From positions 31,103-95,102 of the forward strand of contig CAYFMQ010000013.1 in assembly GCA_964344255.1 (NCBI GenBank): a DNA stretch of 64,000 nucleotides, written 5' to 3'. Source of the stretch: JAJFIE01 sp964344255 (GTDB lineage Bacteria; Pseudomonadota; Alphaproteobacteria; Rhodospirillales; Casp-alpha2). Below, piece by piece: positions 1-7,989 of this stretch (the stretch's first letter is position 1; every line of letters begins with the position of its first letter). The position numbers and the translations under genes are program-made. The notes under the pieces were generated by a model that worked only from the letters and a program-made list of their open reading frames with translations, was not told the DNA's origin and made no database searches.

Positions 1-80
1 CTCTGTGGCCTGCAAGTGCAGGTGGGCGCCGTGTAATGAATCCAGGGACTCAACAGGGACAGCTCCCGAGAGAAAAATTT
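1..80 (-). ncRNA. ssrS: probable 6S RNA (ssrS), truncated by the window edge
   Basis: Read on the minus strand, the segment directly downstream of zapA has a 6S-like 5' half: a TTTCTCT start, then GTCCCTG repeated, then a TTCATTACAC stretch followed by GGCGCCC, in the same order and with similar spacing to the E. coli 6S 5' arm. In proteobacteria ssrS typically follows zapA in the same orientation. The rest of the RNA lies outside the window, so the closing stem cannot be checked. The 5' end near position 80 is an estimate. The role would be sequestration of the sigma70 holoenzyme in stationary phase. Confidence 0.5.
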
Positions 81-135
81 GACCCCAGGGACTCGATGGG
101 CCTAACGCGTCGTACAGCGACCGTCCGCCCCTAAT

Positions 136-480
136 CTAGGCTTGATCCAGGCGATCGGCAATGCCTTCTATGCGTTCGGCGACCGCCTCGATCCCTTCGG
201 CAAGGACATCCTCGTCTATCGTAGGTATGATCTGTTCCACCGGTGCAGCCGGCGTTGCTTCCATCTCCTGCACCTGGCGCTGGGCTTCGGCAAGCTCGTC
301 GGAAATCAACAGGCTGGCCATGACCAGCAAGCGGCTGTCGCCGATCTGGCCGACGGCATCGGTCAGTTCCTTGACTCTTCCGTTTACGAATGAACCCAGT
401 TTGCTTAGGTGTTCTTCCTGGCCGTCATCACAGGCGACCTTGTAGTTGCGGCCATTGATGGTGATATCGACCTGGGCCAT
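136..480 (-). CDS. zapA: cell division protein ZapA
   Basis: ZapA binds FtsZ filaments and promotes their bundling at the division ring. The 114-residue product has the family layout: an N-terminal beta segment (AQVDITINGRNYKVAC), a conserved helix (HLSKLGSFVNGRVKEL), then the core helix with DSRLLVMASLLISDEL, and a long coiled-coil tail. The length is usual for alphaproteobacterial ZapA, which carry a longer tail than the E. coli protein. It lies five bases downstream of the DUF4164 gene on the same strand and upstream of the probable 6S RNA, which is the common order. The acidic C-terminal tail after residue 75 is less conserved. Confidence 0.95.
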   Translation of the reverse strand: MAQVDITINGRNYKVACDDGQEEHLSKLGSFVNGRVKELTDAVGQIGDSRLLVMASLLISDELAEAQRQVQEMEATPAAPVEQIIPTIDEDVLAEGIEAVAERIEGIADRLDQA

Positions 481-485
481 TGCAC

Positions 486-755
486 TCAGGCCACCAGCAG
501 GGATTTCAGCCGCGATAGGGTTTCTTCGATTCTGGCAACGGCGGCATCGTTGGCGTCTTCGAGGTCGGCGTTTTCTTTTTTCAGGGTTGCCAGTTCCTCG
601 CGCAGGACAGCCAGTTGCCTGTCACTTTCCGCAACCTTGTCGGGGACGGTTTCCGAGGATCTCGCCATGGCGCCTTCAAGCCTGAGAAGAGCATTGGCGA
701 GACGTTGCTGGGCGACATCAAGTCTGCTGATCTCATCGCGGGCGGGTACGGTCAT
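486..755 (-). CDS. DUF4164 family coiled-coil protein
   Basis: Small helical protein of 89 residues when started at the ATG at 755-753. I prefer this start because an AGGAGG motif lies 13 bases upstream and the extra 30 residues of the longer frame look non-coding. From about residue 10 almost everything is heptad-like coiled coil (leucine, glutamate and alanine rich). It matches the DUF4164 family that precedes zapA in many alphaproteobacteria. The function is unknown; the fixed position next to zapA suggests an accessory role in division (inference). It is separated from zapA by only five bases, so the two are probably one transcript. Confidence 0.85.
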   Translation of the reverse strand: MTVPARDEISRLDVAQQRLANALLRLEGAMARSSETVPDKVAESDRQLAVLREELATLKKENADLEDANDAAVARIEETLSRLKSLLVA

Positions 756-873
756 GGCGCTTAATAAACCTCCTCGTAGCTCGCGATGTGATTTTATCGT
801 TATGCCCAGCGGGCTGAATCGCGTGGGCAGAGAATAAGGCGGCATGAAAAAACATTCAACAGGGTGAAGGAAG

Positions 874-899
874 GAATCTGGCGAGATTCAGCTTTTTTT
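874..899 (+). terminator. orphan rho-independent terminator-like hairpin
   Basis: GAATCT and AGATTC form a 6-bp stem around a four-base loop, followed by AGC and seven T residues on the plus strand. No plus-strand gene precedes it; the nearest upstream gene is on the minus strand. It could end an unannotated short transcript or be a relic of a lost plus-strand gene. Confidence 0.4.
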
Positions 900-1033
900 G
901 CGCCGATTTTTTCAGAAAACACAAAATAGAATTCATTTCTGAACCAACCGGCAGCGGAATCGACCAATCAAGAACCGGTCAGTCGGTATTTTGAAGGAAT
1001 CGATTCTATGCCTGTTATCCCGGCCTTCGGTTC

Positions 1034-1786
1034 TCAGCCATACAGAACATCCGTACGGATAACGTACTTGTATCCCGAAACAATCTCTTCACCGGAATGG
1101 ACGCAGTGCATGGGGTGCATGCCGTGAGGGAAGCAGAGCACAGCGCCCTTCGGTGTCGCAACGGCGGCTGTTGTTTCATGATCTGTCCTGAACAAAGTGC
1201 GCCCGCCGACGTAGCCGTCCGACAGAAAGATCAGGAACGTCATCTCGCTGATGCGATCGCCGTAGGCATCGTTAACAAGCTCGCCGTCGATCACCCGGCT
1301 GCCGGGCCAGGCGCCATCGGTGTGGAAGTCGAAGAAATCACCGGGACCGTATCGATAGAACCGGAACCGAGCGTTCAGGCCCAGCGGCTTCAGGCCGCTG
1401 AAAGTGGAGGTCTCGAAAAATCCCTTACAGCGCTCCCAGATTGGCCCGTCGATGCTCTCATCCACCACCCAGTTGAAGTTGTTGTTATGGCGGATACTGC
1501 GCGGCAGGGATACAGGCGCGTCCTCGTGATAACCCAATTCCTCGCCGAGCTTAACGAGCGCATCGCAGGACGGCCCGTCCAGAACATTCAATAGATGGAA
1601 GCCGCCCGGTACGTCGGGCACATCGACGCGCTCAACCGGACTTCCCTCCGGCGCAGCCAGCCCGATGGCAGCCGGACTCGTGGCAGTCCACAGCGGCAGA
1701 TCGAACTGCGTGTGCCCCGGTTCACGCTCGACGATGTAAAAGCTGTCGGCGTCGAATGATGAAACCTGAGAAGAGTCGGTTGTCAT
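1034..1786 (-). CDS. 2OG-Fe(II) oxygenase, prolyl-4-hydroxylase-like
   Basis: A 250-residue cytoplasmic protein with the double-stranded beta-helix signature of 2-oxoglutarate/Fe(II) oxygenases. The iron ligands appear as HTD in the segment FFDFHTDGAWPGS, and a distal histidine in HPMHCVHSGEEI. A lysine/arginine region close to the C terminus (GYKYVIRTDVLYG) can bind 2-oxoglutarate. This resembles the P4Hc-type hydroxylases that act on proteins or small molecules; the substrate cannot be read from the sequence. Its start overlaps the stop of the upstream phytanoyl-CoA dioxygenase-like gene by four bases (ATGA), so the two oxygenases are translationally coupled and may work on the same pathway. 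Confidence 0.85.
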   Translation of the reverse strand: MTTDSSQVSSFDADSFYIVEREPGHTQFDLPLWTATSPAAIGLAAPEGSPVERVDVPDVPGGFHLLNVLDGPSCDALVKLGEELGYHEDAPVSLPRSIRHNNNFNWVVDESIDGPIWERCKGFFETSTFSGLKPLGLNARFRFYRYGPGDFFDFHTDGAWPGSRVIDGELVNDAYGDRISEMTFLIFLSDGYVGGRTLFRTDHETTAAVATPKGAVLCFPHGMHPMHCVHSGEEIVSGYKYVIRTDVLYG

Positions 1787-2520
1787 GATGCTTCCTTGGC
1801 GGATGAGATCGCAACATAACGGTTCTGAAGAGCGGCGTGGGCTTCAACGGCAACCGGATCGAGATCGGTTAAGGCCGCAACGTCCTTGTCAAAATGACCA
1901 TAGTTGTCCTCACCCCGCACCAGCATGGCGCTGTCATTCTTGTTCTTGAGTTGCTTCATGTGCGGAGCAAGATATTGAACGTTAAGCCCGATGCGCCGGT
2001 CAGTTCCCCGGTTCGGCATGGAGGCATGCAAAGTCCAACCGTGATGGAAAGATGCCTGACCGGGATGTAGCTCGCACTGGACGGCGGCNNNNNNNNNNNN
2101 NNNNNNNNNNNNNNNNNNNNNNNNNNNNNNNNNNNNNNNNNNNNNNNNNNNNNNNTCAAATCCCCAATAAGTAAGATCCTGATGCCAGGAAACGTGAGAA
2201 GCCGAACCCGGTTCCTTGATGATGTAGGTGACGTTGTAGAGCAGGATGTCCGGGCCTATGATCTTCTCGACGATATCGAGCACGGTCTCAGAGGTGGCAA
2301 GTTCCAAAGGTGATGTGAGGATCGTGTGAATTTTGGTCTTGTAATGGACCGGCCCGAACTGTTGCTCCGCCTCTTCCAGACGAGCGCGATGCTTGGCGGC
2401 ATCGGCGGCGGAAATAATATCGATGGGCGATACGAAACCGTTGGCGTCATAGTCCGCGGTAAGTCGTCCGGTATCGAGACTTCTCATGGTTACTTCATCT
2501 CCGACGCTATAACCCAACAT
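1783..2520 (-). CDS. phytanoyl-CoA dioxygenase (PhyH) family protein, interrupted by an assembly gap
   Basis: A 245-residue member of the PhyH family of 2-oxoglutarate/Fe(II) oxygenases. The HxD iron motif is visible as WHQD in VSWHQDLTYWGF. The distal histidine lies in FHHGWTLHASMPN, followed by an arginine pair (TDRRIGLN) that usually anchors 2-oxoglutarate. Sixty-seven undetermined bases fall within the gene, but the reading frame is the same on both sides, so the gap size is consistent with an intact gene. The best relatives are PhyH proteins acting on lipids or secondary metabolites; the substrate is not inferable. It forms a two-gene unit with the following oxygenase. Confidence 0.85.
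   Translation of the reverse strand: MLGYSVGDEVTMRSLDTGRLTADYDANGFVSPIDIISAADAAKHRARLEEAEQQFGPVHYKTKIHTILTSPLELATSETVLDIVEKIIGPDILLYNVTYIIKEPGSASHVSWHQDLTYWGFXXXXXXXXXXXXXXXXXXXXXXXAAVQCELHPGQASFHHGWTLHASMPNRGTDRRIGLNVQYLAPHMKQLKNKNDSAMLVRGEDNYGHFDKDVAALTDLDPVAVEAHAALQNRYVAISSAKEAS
2089..2155. other. assembly gap (67 undetermined bases)
   Basis: A run of N inside the PhyH-family gene. Flanking frames agree, so about 23 codons are missing from view. Confidence 1.
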
Positions 2521-2603
2521 TTAAATCCACACTCTGATTCTAGCAACGGTTTTGAAGAGCTCTATCTGTATTGCTTATCCAGTCAGAGTTGTTTTTTGAG
2601 ATC

Positions 2604-2632
2604 TTGACAAAATTCCTATTTTATGATATAAA
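2604..2632 (+). promoter_or_regulatory. sigma70-type promoter
   Basis: A perfect TTGACA -35 box is separated by exactly 17 bases from TATAAA. It points toward gap, about 500 bases downstream, so a transcript from here would carry a long leader containing the GTCTAC/GTAGAC motif cluster. No experimental support; the match quality is high for this AT-rich spacer. Confidence 0.5.
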
Positions 2633-2710
2633 GCCCTTTTATTTTATGCCCGGATTTCGAGGCATTTTACTGTTTTCAGGTAATCCGGGAGGGGAGGCTT
2701 TTCATCATGA

Positions 2711-2920
2711 CGTTACAAAAGTCTACAAAAGTAGACAAAAAATGTAGACCAAATGTAGACTTTTGTAGACCTGCCTTTTTTAAGAATCGGCTCCAATGGT
2801 TTGATACAAAAGCAGAAAAAGGGATTATCCATAATCTGGAAGGAAAAAAGTGAACAAAAGTCTACAAAAGTCTACATTTTGTGGAATATCAAAGACTTAA
2901 GGTGGAGGCGCATTTTCCGG
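2711..2920. repeat. GTCTAC/GTAGAC motif cluster, copy 1
   Basis: The hexamer GTCTAC or its complement occurs seven times: 2721, 2731, 2744, 2755, 2765, 2860 and 2870, mostly 10-11 bases apart. The first two form a perfect inverted repeat around AAAA. A CTTAAG palindrome follows near 2895-2900. The 17-mer at 2711-2727 recurs inverted at 27991-28007. The rest of the 2521-3135 intergenic stretch holds the promoter at 2604 and no convincing gene. Function unknown: a protein-binding array or a dispersed repeat family are both possible. Confidence 0.75.
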
Positions 2921-3135
2921 CCATTTTTGGCAGTTTACCGGGCTTTTCCCTCCGGTGAGGCTGTGTTATGTGAGGCCTGATTTTCATGATGCCTAATCCT
3001 GTCGGCATTTATGCAAAAAGGCGGACAGGATCCCGGGCAGGTACAACCAAACCCGTTACGCAACGCCTGGCACAGCGCAACCGAGTGCCCCACCCAGTCC
3101 AGTAACGGCAAACAAAGATGTTAGGAGAATTTCCC

Positions 3136-4146
3136 ATGACGGTTCGTGTCGCAATCAACGGTTTTGGACGGATTGGCCGTCTCGTCCTGCGCGCCATAGT
3201 CGAGTCCAAACGCCGCGACATCCAGGTTGTCGCCATCAATGATCTGGGGTCCGTCGAAGCCAACGCCCAGTTGCTGAAATACGATTCCGTGCATGGCAAG
3301 TTCCCGGTCGACGTCAAGGCCAAGGATAATTCCATCGTTGTCGGCCGCACGCCGATCCTGGTTACGGCCGAGCCGAACCCGACTAAGCTGCCGTGGAAGA
3401 AGCTGAAAGTGGACGTGGCGCTCGAATGCACGGGCCGTTTCGCCGACCGTGACTCAGCAGCGGCGCACTTGAAGGCCGGCGCCAAGAAGGTTCTGGTTTC
3501 CGCCCCGGCAAAAGAAGCCGACCTGACCGTTGTCTACGGCGTCAACCATGACCAGTTGAGCAAGAAGCACAAGGTGGTTTCCAATGCGTCATGCACCACC
3601 AACTGCCTTGCCCCCGTCGCCCATGTCCTCAACCAGGCCATCGGTATCGAGAGCGGCTACATGACGACGATCCACGCCTTTACCGGCGATCAGCGTACGG
3701 TCGATACCCTGCATTCGGACCCGCGCCGGGCGCGGGCGGCGTCCTGTTCCATGATCCCGACCTCGACGGGTGCGGCCAAGGCCGTCGGGCTGGTGCTGCC
3801 GGAACTGGCCGGCAAGCTGGACGGCACGTCTATCCGGGTGCCCACGGCCAACGTTTCCGTCGTCGACCTGACGTTTATCGCGGCGAAGGACACCACGCCC
3901 GAAGAGGTCAACAAGGCCATCATCAGGGCCGCCAAGAAAGGTCCCCTGAAGGGCGTTCTCGGCACCAATGACGAGCCGCTGGTTTCCATCGACTTCAACC
4001 ACTGCCCTTACAGTTCCATGTTCGATCTGACACAAACCCAGGTCGTCAACGGTAACCTGGTGCGGGTCGTTTCGTGGTATGACAATGAATGGGGCTTCTC
4101 CAACCGCATGAGCGATACGGCGGTAGCCCTCGCCAAGGCAAAGTAA
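3136..4146 (+). CDS. gap: type I glyceraldehyde-3-phosphate dehydrogenase
   Basis: Oxidises glyceraldehyde 3-phosphate to 1,3-bisphosphoglycerate with NAD(P), in glycolysis or gluconeogenesis. The 336-residue protein begins with the Rossmann motif NGFGRIGR and carries the catalytic SCTTNC with the active-site cysteine in NASCTTNCLAP, plus the usual HAFTGDQ and NEWGFSNR segments. The ATG at 3136 is chosen because AGGAGA lies seven bases upstream; the longer frame adds six implausible residues. Oddly, neither transketolase nor phosphoglycerate kinase, its frequent neighbours in this class, is adjacent: a small hypothetical gene and thiE follow. A 500-base leader with repeat motifs precedes it. 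Confidence 0.97.
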   Translation: MTVRVAINGFGRIGRLVLRAIVESKRRDIQVVAINDLGSVEANAQLLKYDSVHGKFPVDVKAKDNSIVVGRTPILVTAEPNPTKLPWKKLKVDVALECTGRFADRDSAAAHLKAGAKKVLVSAPAKEADLTVVYGVNHDQLSKKHKVVSNASCTTNCLAPVAHVLNQAIGIESGYMTTIHAFTGDQRTVDTLHSDPRRARAASCSMIPTSTGAAKAVGLVLPELAGKLDGTSIRVPTANVSVVDLTFIAAKDTTPEEVNKAIIRAAKKGPLKGVLGTNDEPLVSIDFNHCPYSSMFDLTQTQVVNGNLVRVVSWYDNEWGFSNRMSDTAVALAKAK

Positions 4147-4197
4147 GACTGCAGGGTGCGCCGCCCTGCCTGTCTTAAAGGATTAAGGAAGGATCAG

Positions 4198-4605
4198 GTG
4201 GACGCACCCGCCGTCATCGTCCATTCGCTGGGTCAGGCCGTCGCCGTCCTGAACGATATCCCTGAAGGGGATGGCGGTGTCTTGTTACTGAGCCCGCCGG
4301 ATGCGTCTTCATATATGGGCGCATCCGTATTCAAGGCCATGGTGGACCAGGCCCATGAAGCCATGCCGGACAGCGCCTTTGTAGCGGCGCTGGATTGCGG
4401 CGACGATGCGGGGCACGCGCTCACAGCCATCCGCGAAGGGATCAGGGCGATCGTGCTGTCCGACTCCTGCCCCGCTTACGCCCGGGTTATTGAAATCGCC
4501 AAAGAGAACGGCGTTAACGTCCTTTCCCCGGCGGTTTACGAAAACCTCGACCAGGATGAACCGATGACGACATCCTTACCTTCGGAACACAGGACGGAAG
4601 CATGA
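4198..4605 (+). CDS. conserved hypothetical protein between gap and thiE
   Basis: A 135-residue soluble protein with no motif I can tie to a function. It has an alternating alpha/beta look (APAVIVHSLGQAVAVLN, then GVLLLSPPDAS, then AIREGIRAIVLSD), suggesting a small Rossmann-like or flavodoxin-like fold. Similar proteins sit beside glycolytic genes and thiE in other alphaproteobacteria as I recall. I chose the GTG at 4198 because AAGGAAGGA lies just upstream; an earlier GTG at 4156 falls inside a GC-rich hairpin (GCAGGG/CCCTGC) after gap. Its stop overlaps the thiE start by four bases, so the two are translationally coupled. Confidence 0.75.
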   Translation: MDAPAVIVHSLGQAVAVLNDIPEGDGGVLLLSPPDASSYMGASVFKAMVDQAHEAMPDSAFVAALDCGDDAGHALTAIREGIRAIVLSDSCPAYARVIEIAKENGVNVLSPAVYENLDQDEPMTTSLPSEHRTEA

Positions 4606-5303
4606 CGACCACCGCCAGTTCCCGCCATGATCCAACGGATGAGCAAGCCACCGGCCAGTCCGAATGCAGATTGTACCTGATCACCCCGCCGGTTTTCGAA
4701 CTCAGGCGGTTTCATGGCGCCCTCGCCGAAGCGTTGAATGGCGGAGACGTCGCCTGCATCCAGTTGCGCCTGAAAGATGTTTCCGATGACATCATCCTCG
4801 GCGCTGCGGACACCTTGATGCCGCTGGCCAGGGATCATGACGTGCCCTTCCTGATTAACGACCGTCCCGACCTGGCGGCCAAGGCGGGGGCCGACGGCGT
4901 CCATATCGGCCAGGAAGACGCCAGTTACGAAGAGGCCCGGAACCTGCTGGGCGAAGACGGCATTATCGGCGTTACCTGCCACGATTCCCGGCACCTGGCC
5001 ATGGTCGGGGCGGAAAAAGGAGCCGATTACGTTGCCTTTGGCGCTTTTTTCCCGACCAGAACCAAACAGGCCCCAACACAAGCCGGCCTGGACCTGATCC
5101 GCTGGTGGCATGAGATTTCCGTCGTTCAGTGCGTCGCCATCGGCGGCATCACGCCTGAAAACTGTTCACCGGTTGTTTCCGCCGGCGCCGATTTCCTGGC
5201 TGTTTCATCAGGGGTCTGGGATTATCCCGACGGGCCGGGGGCTGCCGTCAGGGCGTTCCGCACCGCCATCGACCATGCGCCCATGGAGGATCCCGTTATT
5301 TGA
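4602..5303 (+). CDS. thiE: thiamine-phosphate synthase
   Basis: Joins HMP pyrophosphate and the thiazole phosphate carboxylate to make thiamine phosphate. The 233-residue TIM-barrel protein shows the family landmarks: QLRLKD near the N terminus, FLINDRPDLAAKAGADGVHIGQED in the middle (nucleotide/pyrophosphate site), IGVTCHDS, the YVAFGAFFPTRTK phosphate-binding strand, and AIGGITPEN plus AVSSGVW at the C terminus. About 25 residues of N-terminal extension precede the barrel. No TPP riboswitch is visible upstream, as the gene is coupled to the preceding hypothetical gene. A paralogous TenI-type role cannot be wholly excluded, but the pyrophosphate residues are present. Confidence 0.9.
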   Translation: MTTTASSRHDPTDEQATGQSECRLYLITPPVFELRRFHGALAEALNGGDVACIQLRLKDVSDDIILGAADTLMPLARDHDVPFLINDRPDLAAKAGADGVHIGQEDASYEEARNLLGEDGIIGVTCHDSRHLAMVGAEKGADYVAFGAFFPTRTKQAPTQAGLDLIRWWHEISVVQCVAIGGITPENCSPVVSAGADFLAVSSGVWDYPDGPGAAVRAFRTAIDHAPMEDPVI

Positions 5304-5390
5304 TTTTAATGCGGCGTTGCAAGCCCCTCCCCGACCTGATAGCTTCCGCGCCGCTAACACATAGGCATTCACTAGAAAACGGTCATAGTC

Positions 5391-5960
5391 ATGAAGATTG
5401 ACGGCAACGCCATTCGTCCCGGAATGGTCATCGAACACCAGGGCCGCCTGTGGCGGGCCATGAAAATCGCCCACACCCAACCCGGCAAGGGCGGCGCCTA
5501 TCTGCAGGTTGAACTCAAGGACATCCGAGCGGGAACCAAGCTGAACGAGCGGTTCCGCTCCAGCGAGAAGGTGGAACGCGCCCGACTCGAGCAGCGGGAT
5601 TTCCAGTTCCTCTTCGCCGACGGCGATATGTACACCTTCATGGATAACGAAACCTATGACCAGATTTCCCTGTCCAAGGAGGATATCGGCGAAGATCAGG
5701 TCGGTTTCCTGCAGGACGGCATGCAGGTCATCATCGAATCCCACGAGGGCGATCCCATCGGCGTCCAGCTTCCCGATACGGTGATCCTGGAAATCACCGA
5801 AGCCGATGCCGTGGTCAAGGGCCAGACGGCGTCGTCTTCCTACAAGCCCGCCGTCCTTGAAAACGGTATGCGTACGCTTGTGCCCCCGCACATCGAAGCC
5901 GGAACAAGGGTCGTCATCAACACCTCCGACGGATCCTACGTCGAACGGGCGAAGGACTGA
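5391..5960 (+). CDS. efp: translation elongation factor P
   Basis: Binds the ribosome between the P and E sites and relieves stalling at polyproline runs. The 189-residue length and three beta-barrel domains are standard. Domain I shows KIDGNAIRPGMVIEH and the tip loop QPGKGGAY, with the lysine that may be modified; domains II and III follow, with the family signature near GQTASSSYKPA and the end GTRVVINTSDGSYVERAKD. The inositol-monophosphatase gene starts immediately after its stop, so they are co-transcribed. Confidence 0.97.
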   Translation: MKIDGNAIRPGMVIEHQGRLWRAMKIAHTQPGKGGAYLQVELKDIRAGTKLNERFRSSEKVERARLEQRDFQFLFADGDMYTFMDNETYDQISLSKEDIGEDQVGFLQDGMQVIIESHEGDPIGVQLPDTVILEITEADAVVKGQTASSSYKPAVLENGMRTLVPPHIEAGTRVVINTSDGSYVERAKD

Positions 5961-5966
5961 TTGCCC

Positions 5967-6770
5967 GTGTCGCAAAGCTCCCCCCTTATTAACGTCATGG
6001 CCTCAGCGGCGCAAAAGGCCGGCCGTAAACTCGTGCGCGATTTCGGCGAAGTTGAGCATCTTCAGGTATCCCGCAAGGGACCGGCGGACTTTGTCAGCGC
6101 CGCCGACAAGAAAGCGGAAAAGATCGTTTTTGAGGAGCTTTCCAAGGCGCGGCCCAAATTCGGTTTCCTGATGGAAGAATCCGGCGAGGTTCCCGGAAGC
6201 GACATTTCAAACAGATGGATCGTCGATCCTCTGGACGGCACCACGAACTTTCTTCACGGCATTCCCCAGTTCGCTATCTCCATTGCCCTGGAACGGGATA
6301 ACGAGCTTTTCGCAGGCGTGATCCACGAACCGGTCACGGACCAGACATTCTGGGCCGAAAAGGGCAAGGGCGCGTTCCTGAACCAGCGCCGCCTGAGGGT
6401 ATCGGCGCGAAGGGATATGGCTGATTCCCTGTTTGCAACAGGCATCCCGTTTCTTGGGGTAAGGGATCACGAAACATTCATGAAGGAACTGGCCGCCGTC
6501 ATGGAAGTTTCCGCCGGAGTCCGGCGGTTCGGCGCTGCCTCCCTGGATCTCGCCTGGGTAGCGGCAGGCCGCTTTGACGGATATTGGGAATCCGGTTTGA
6601 GCCCGTGGGACATGGCGGCGGGCATCGTTTTGGTGCGTGAAGCGGGTGGATTTGTTTCCGACTACTCAGTCAGAAACAACATGCTCTCAACCGGCAATAT
6701 AATTGCCGCAAACGGCAATCTGCATGGGCCGCTTTCAACGCTGCTCAGAAAGGCCCGGAAATCCGGCTGA
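5967..6770 (+). CDS. suhB: inositol monophosphatase family protein (SuhB-like)
   Basis: A Mg-dependent phosphatase of the FIG superfamily that hydrolyses inositol phosphates or related sugar phosphates; SuhB in E. coli also acts with the NusA antitermination complex. The 267-residue product shows the metal motif DPLDGTTNFLHG, an upstream EESGE segment supplying an acidic ligand, and the C-terminal WDMAAGIVLVREAGG motif. A GTG start at 5967 is preferred; a TTG six bases earlier, directly after the efp stop, is possible. The tight spacing to efp suggests one transcript. Confidence 0.92.
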   Translation: MSQSSPLINVMASAAQKAGRKLVRDFGEVEHLQVSRKGPADFVSAADKKAEKIVFEELSKARPKFGFLMEESGEVPGSDISNRWIVDPLDGTTNFLHGIPQFAISIALERDNELFAGVIHEPVTDQTFWAEKGKGAFLNQRRLRVSARRDMADSLFATGIPFLGVRDHETFMKELAAVMEVSAGVRRFGAASLDLAWVAAGRFDGYWESGLSPWDMAAGIVLVREAGGFVSDYSVRNNMLSTGNIIAANGNLHGPLSTLLRKARKSG

Positions 6771-6888
6771 ACACCTTTTCCGGGTTTTGTGCTGCATCAG
6801 AGTCAAACCAGTTGTGCCGACGCAAGGGCTTCGGTATGTTCACTGTCGGATTTTGTTAAAAATTTAATCAGCAACAAGTTTCAGCGCG

Positions 6889-7869
6889 ATGAGCAACAAA
6901 CTGAACATCTCTTTCACCCGTCTGTTACAAACCGTATCCGCAGCCGCGCTTGTTTCGGCGATGATTGCGCCTGTTTCTATATCCGCGCTTGCCCAATCGA
7001 ACCAGATTAGCGTTGATTTATCGGTCCTCAATGACGGGGGCTATGGCCCGGCAACCATTCCAGGATATGCCGGTGGCGCCTCCAAGCTGCTGATGCCCGG
7101 CCCTGTTTCCCCCCAGTCTTCCTATTTCGGCCCCGAGGTGAGCGTCATTAATCCTATCGTTGCCCAGCCGACGCCGCCTGCTGAAAGCACACAGACGATG
7201 GCGCAGGATGTTTTGAGTTCATCATTGTCGGTTTCTGATAGCGCCCCGCCGCCGGAACCAGAGCCGGCGGAAGCGCCGCCGGAACCAGTGGTTCAGGAAA
7301 CGACAACAACCATGACGGCTGAAACCATTCCGGAAGCGCCGACGGAAGCCAGTGCTGATACGACTTCAGCCGGCAGTTCCGAAGCTGTTTCCCTTGAGCC
7401 GGCCGAGCCTGACTCGCCACCGCCGCCACCGGCGCCTGAAACAATGGAGACGGAAACAACTGCAACGGAGGTTGTAGAGACTGAGACCGAAACGTCTGCC
7501 GACACAGACGAAACAGAAATGGCGGCAGCTTCAACGATGGCATCTGCCGCCGCCCCTGGCCGAGCCCTGCAAGTTGTGTTCGCAGCAGATGATTCAAAGC
7601 TTCCCGTCGAAGCCGAAAATGACCTGCTGGAGGTTACGGACAAGATCAGGAATTCCGATGGCTTGAGGATTCAGTTGCTTGCCTTTGCGGGCGGTGAAGG
7701 CTTATCCGCCAGCAAGGCGAGGCGCTTATCCCTTTCGAGGGCTCTTTCCGTCAGGTCTTTCTTTATTGAGAATGGCATTCGCTCGACCCGTATCGATGTT
7801 CGGGCACTGGGTGACAAGACCGATGAACAGCCAGTCAACAGGGTCGATGTCAACATCGTCGAACGCTAA
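6889..7869 (+). CDS. exported OmpA-like protein with Pro/Glu/Thr-rich linker
   Basis: A 326-residue envelope protein. Residues 1-35 form a signal peptide (positive start, AAALVSAMIAPVSISA core, cleavage near LAQS). Residues about 85-225 are low-complexity: runs of proline, glutamate, threonine and alanine typical of a periplasmic spacer. The C-terminal 100 residues form an OmpA-like domain with SKARRLSLSRALSVRSFF in place of the usual helix motif and VNRVDVNIVER at the end. The expected role is non-covalent peptidoglycan binding. It leads a locus with a MotA-like and a MotB/OmpA-like protein, so it probably serves the same complex. Confidence 0.8.
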   Translation: MSNKLNISFTRLLQTVSAAALVSAMIAPVSISALAQSNQISVDLSVLNDGGYGPATIPGYAGGASKLLMPGPVSPQSSYFGPEVSVINPIVAQPTPPAESTQTMAQDVLSSSLSVSDSAPPPEPEPAEAPPEPVVQETTTTMTAETIPEAPTEASADTTSAGSSEAVSLEPAEPDSPPPPPAPETMETETTATEVVETETETSADTDETEMAAASTMASAAAPGRALQVVFAADDSKLPVEAENDLLEVTDKIRNSDGLRIQLLAFAGGEGLSASKARRLSLSRALSVRSFFIENGIRSTRIDVRALGDKTDEQPVNRVDVNIVER

Positions 7870-7989
7870 GGCCGATTACAATATCATGGGTTGTCATCAG
7901 GCCGACAAAAACCGGAAATTGATGGTCAATTCGCCGGGGCCAGACCAGATATCTGACAGTCTTTTCATGATGAACCGGATCTGAGAAAC

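Noticed and set aside
142..445. Plus-strand frames opposite zapA
   Set aside because: They lie fully within zapA on the other strand and have no recognisable family or plausible composition.
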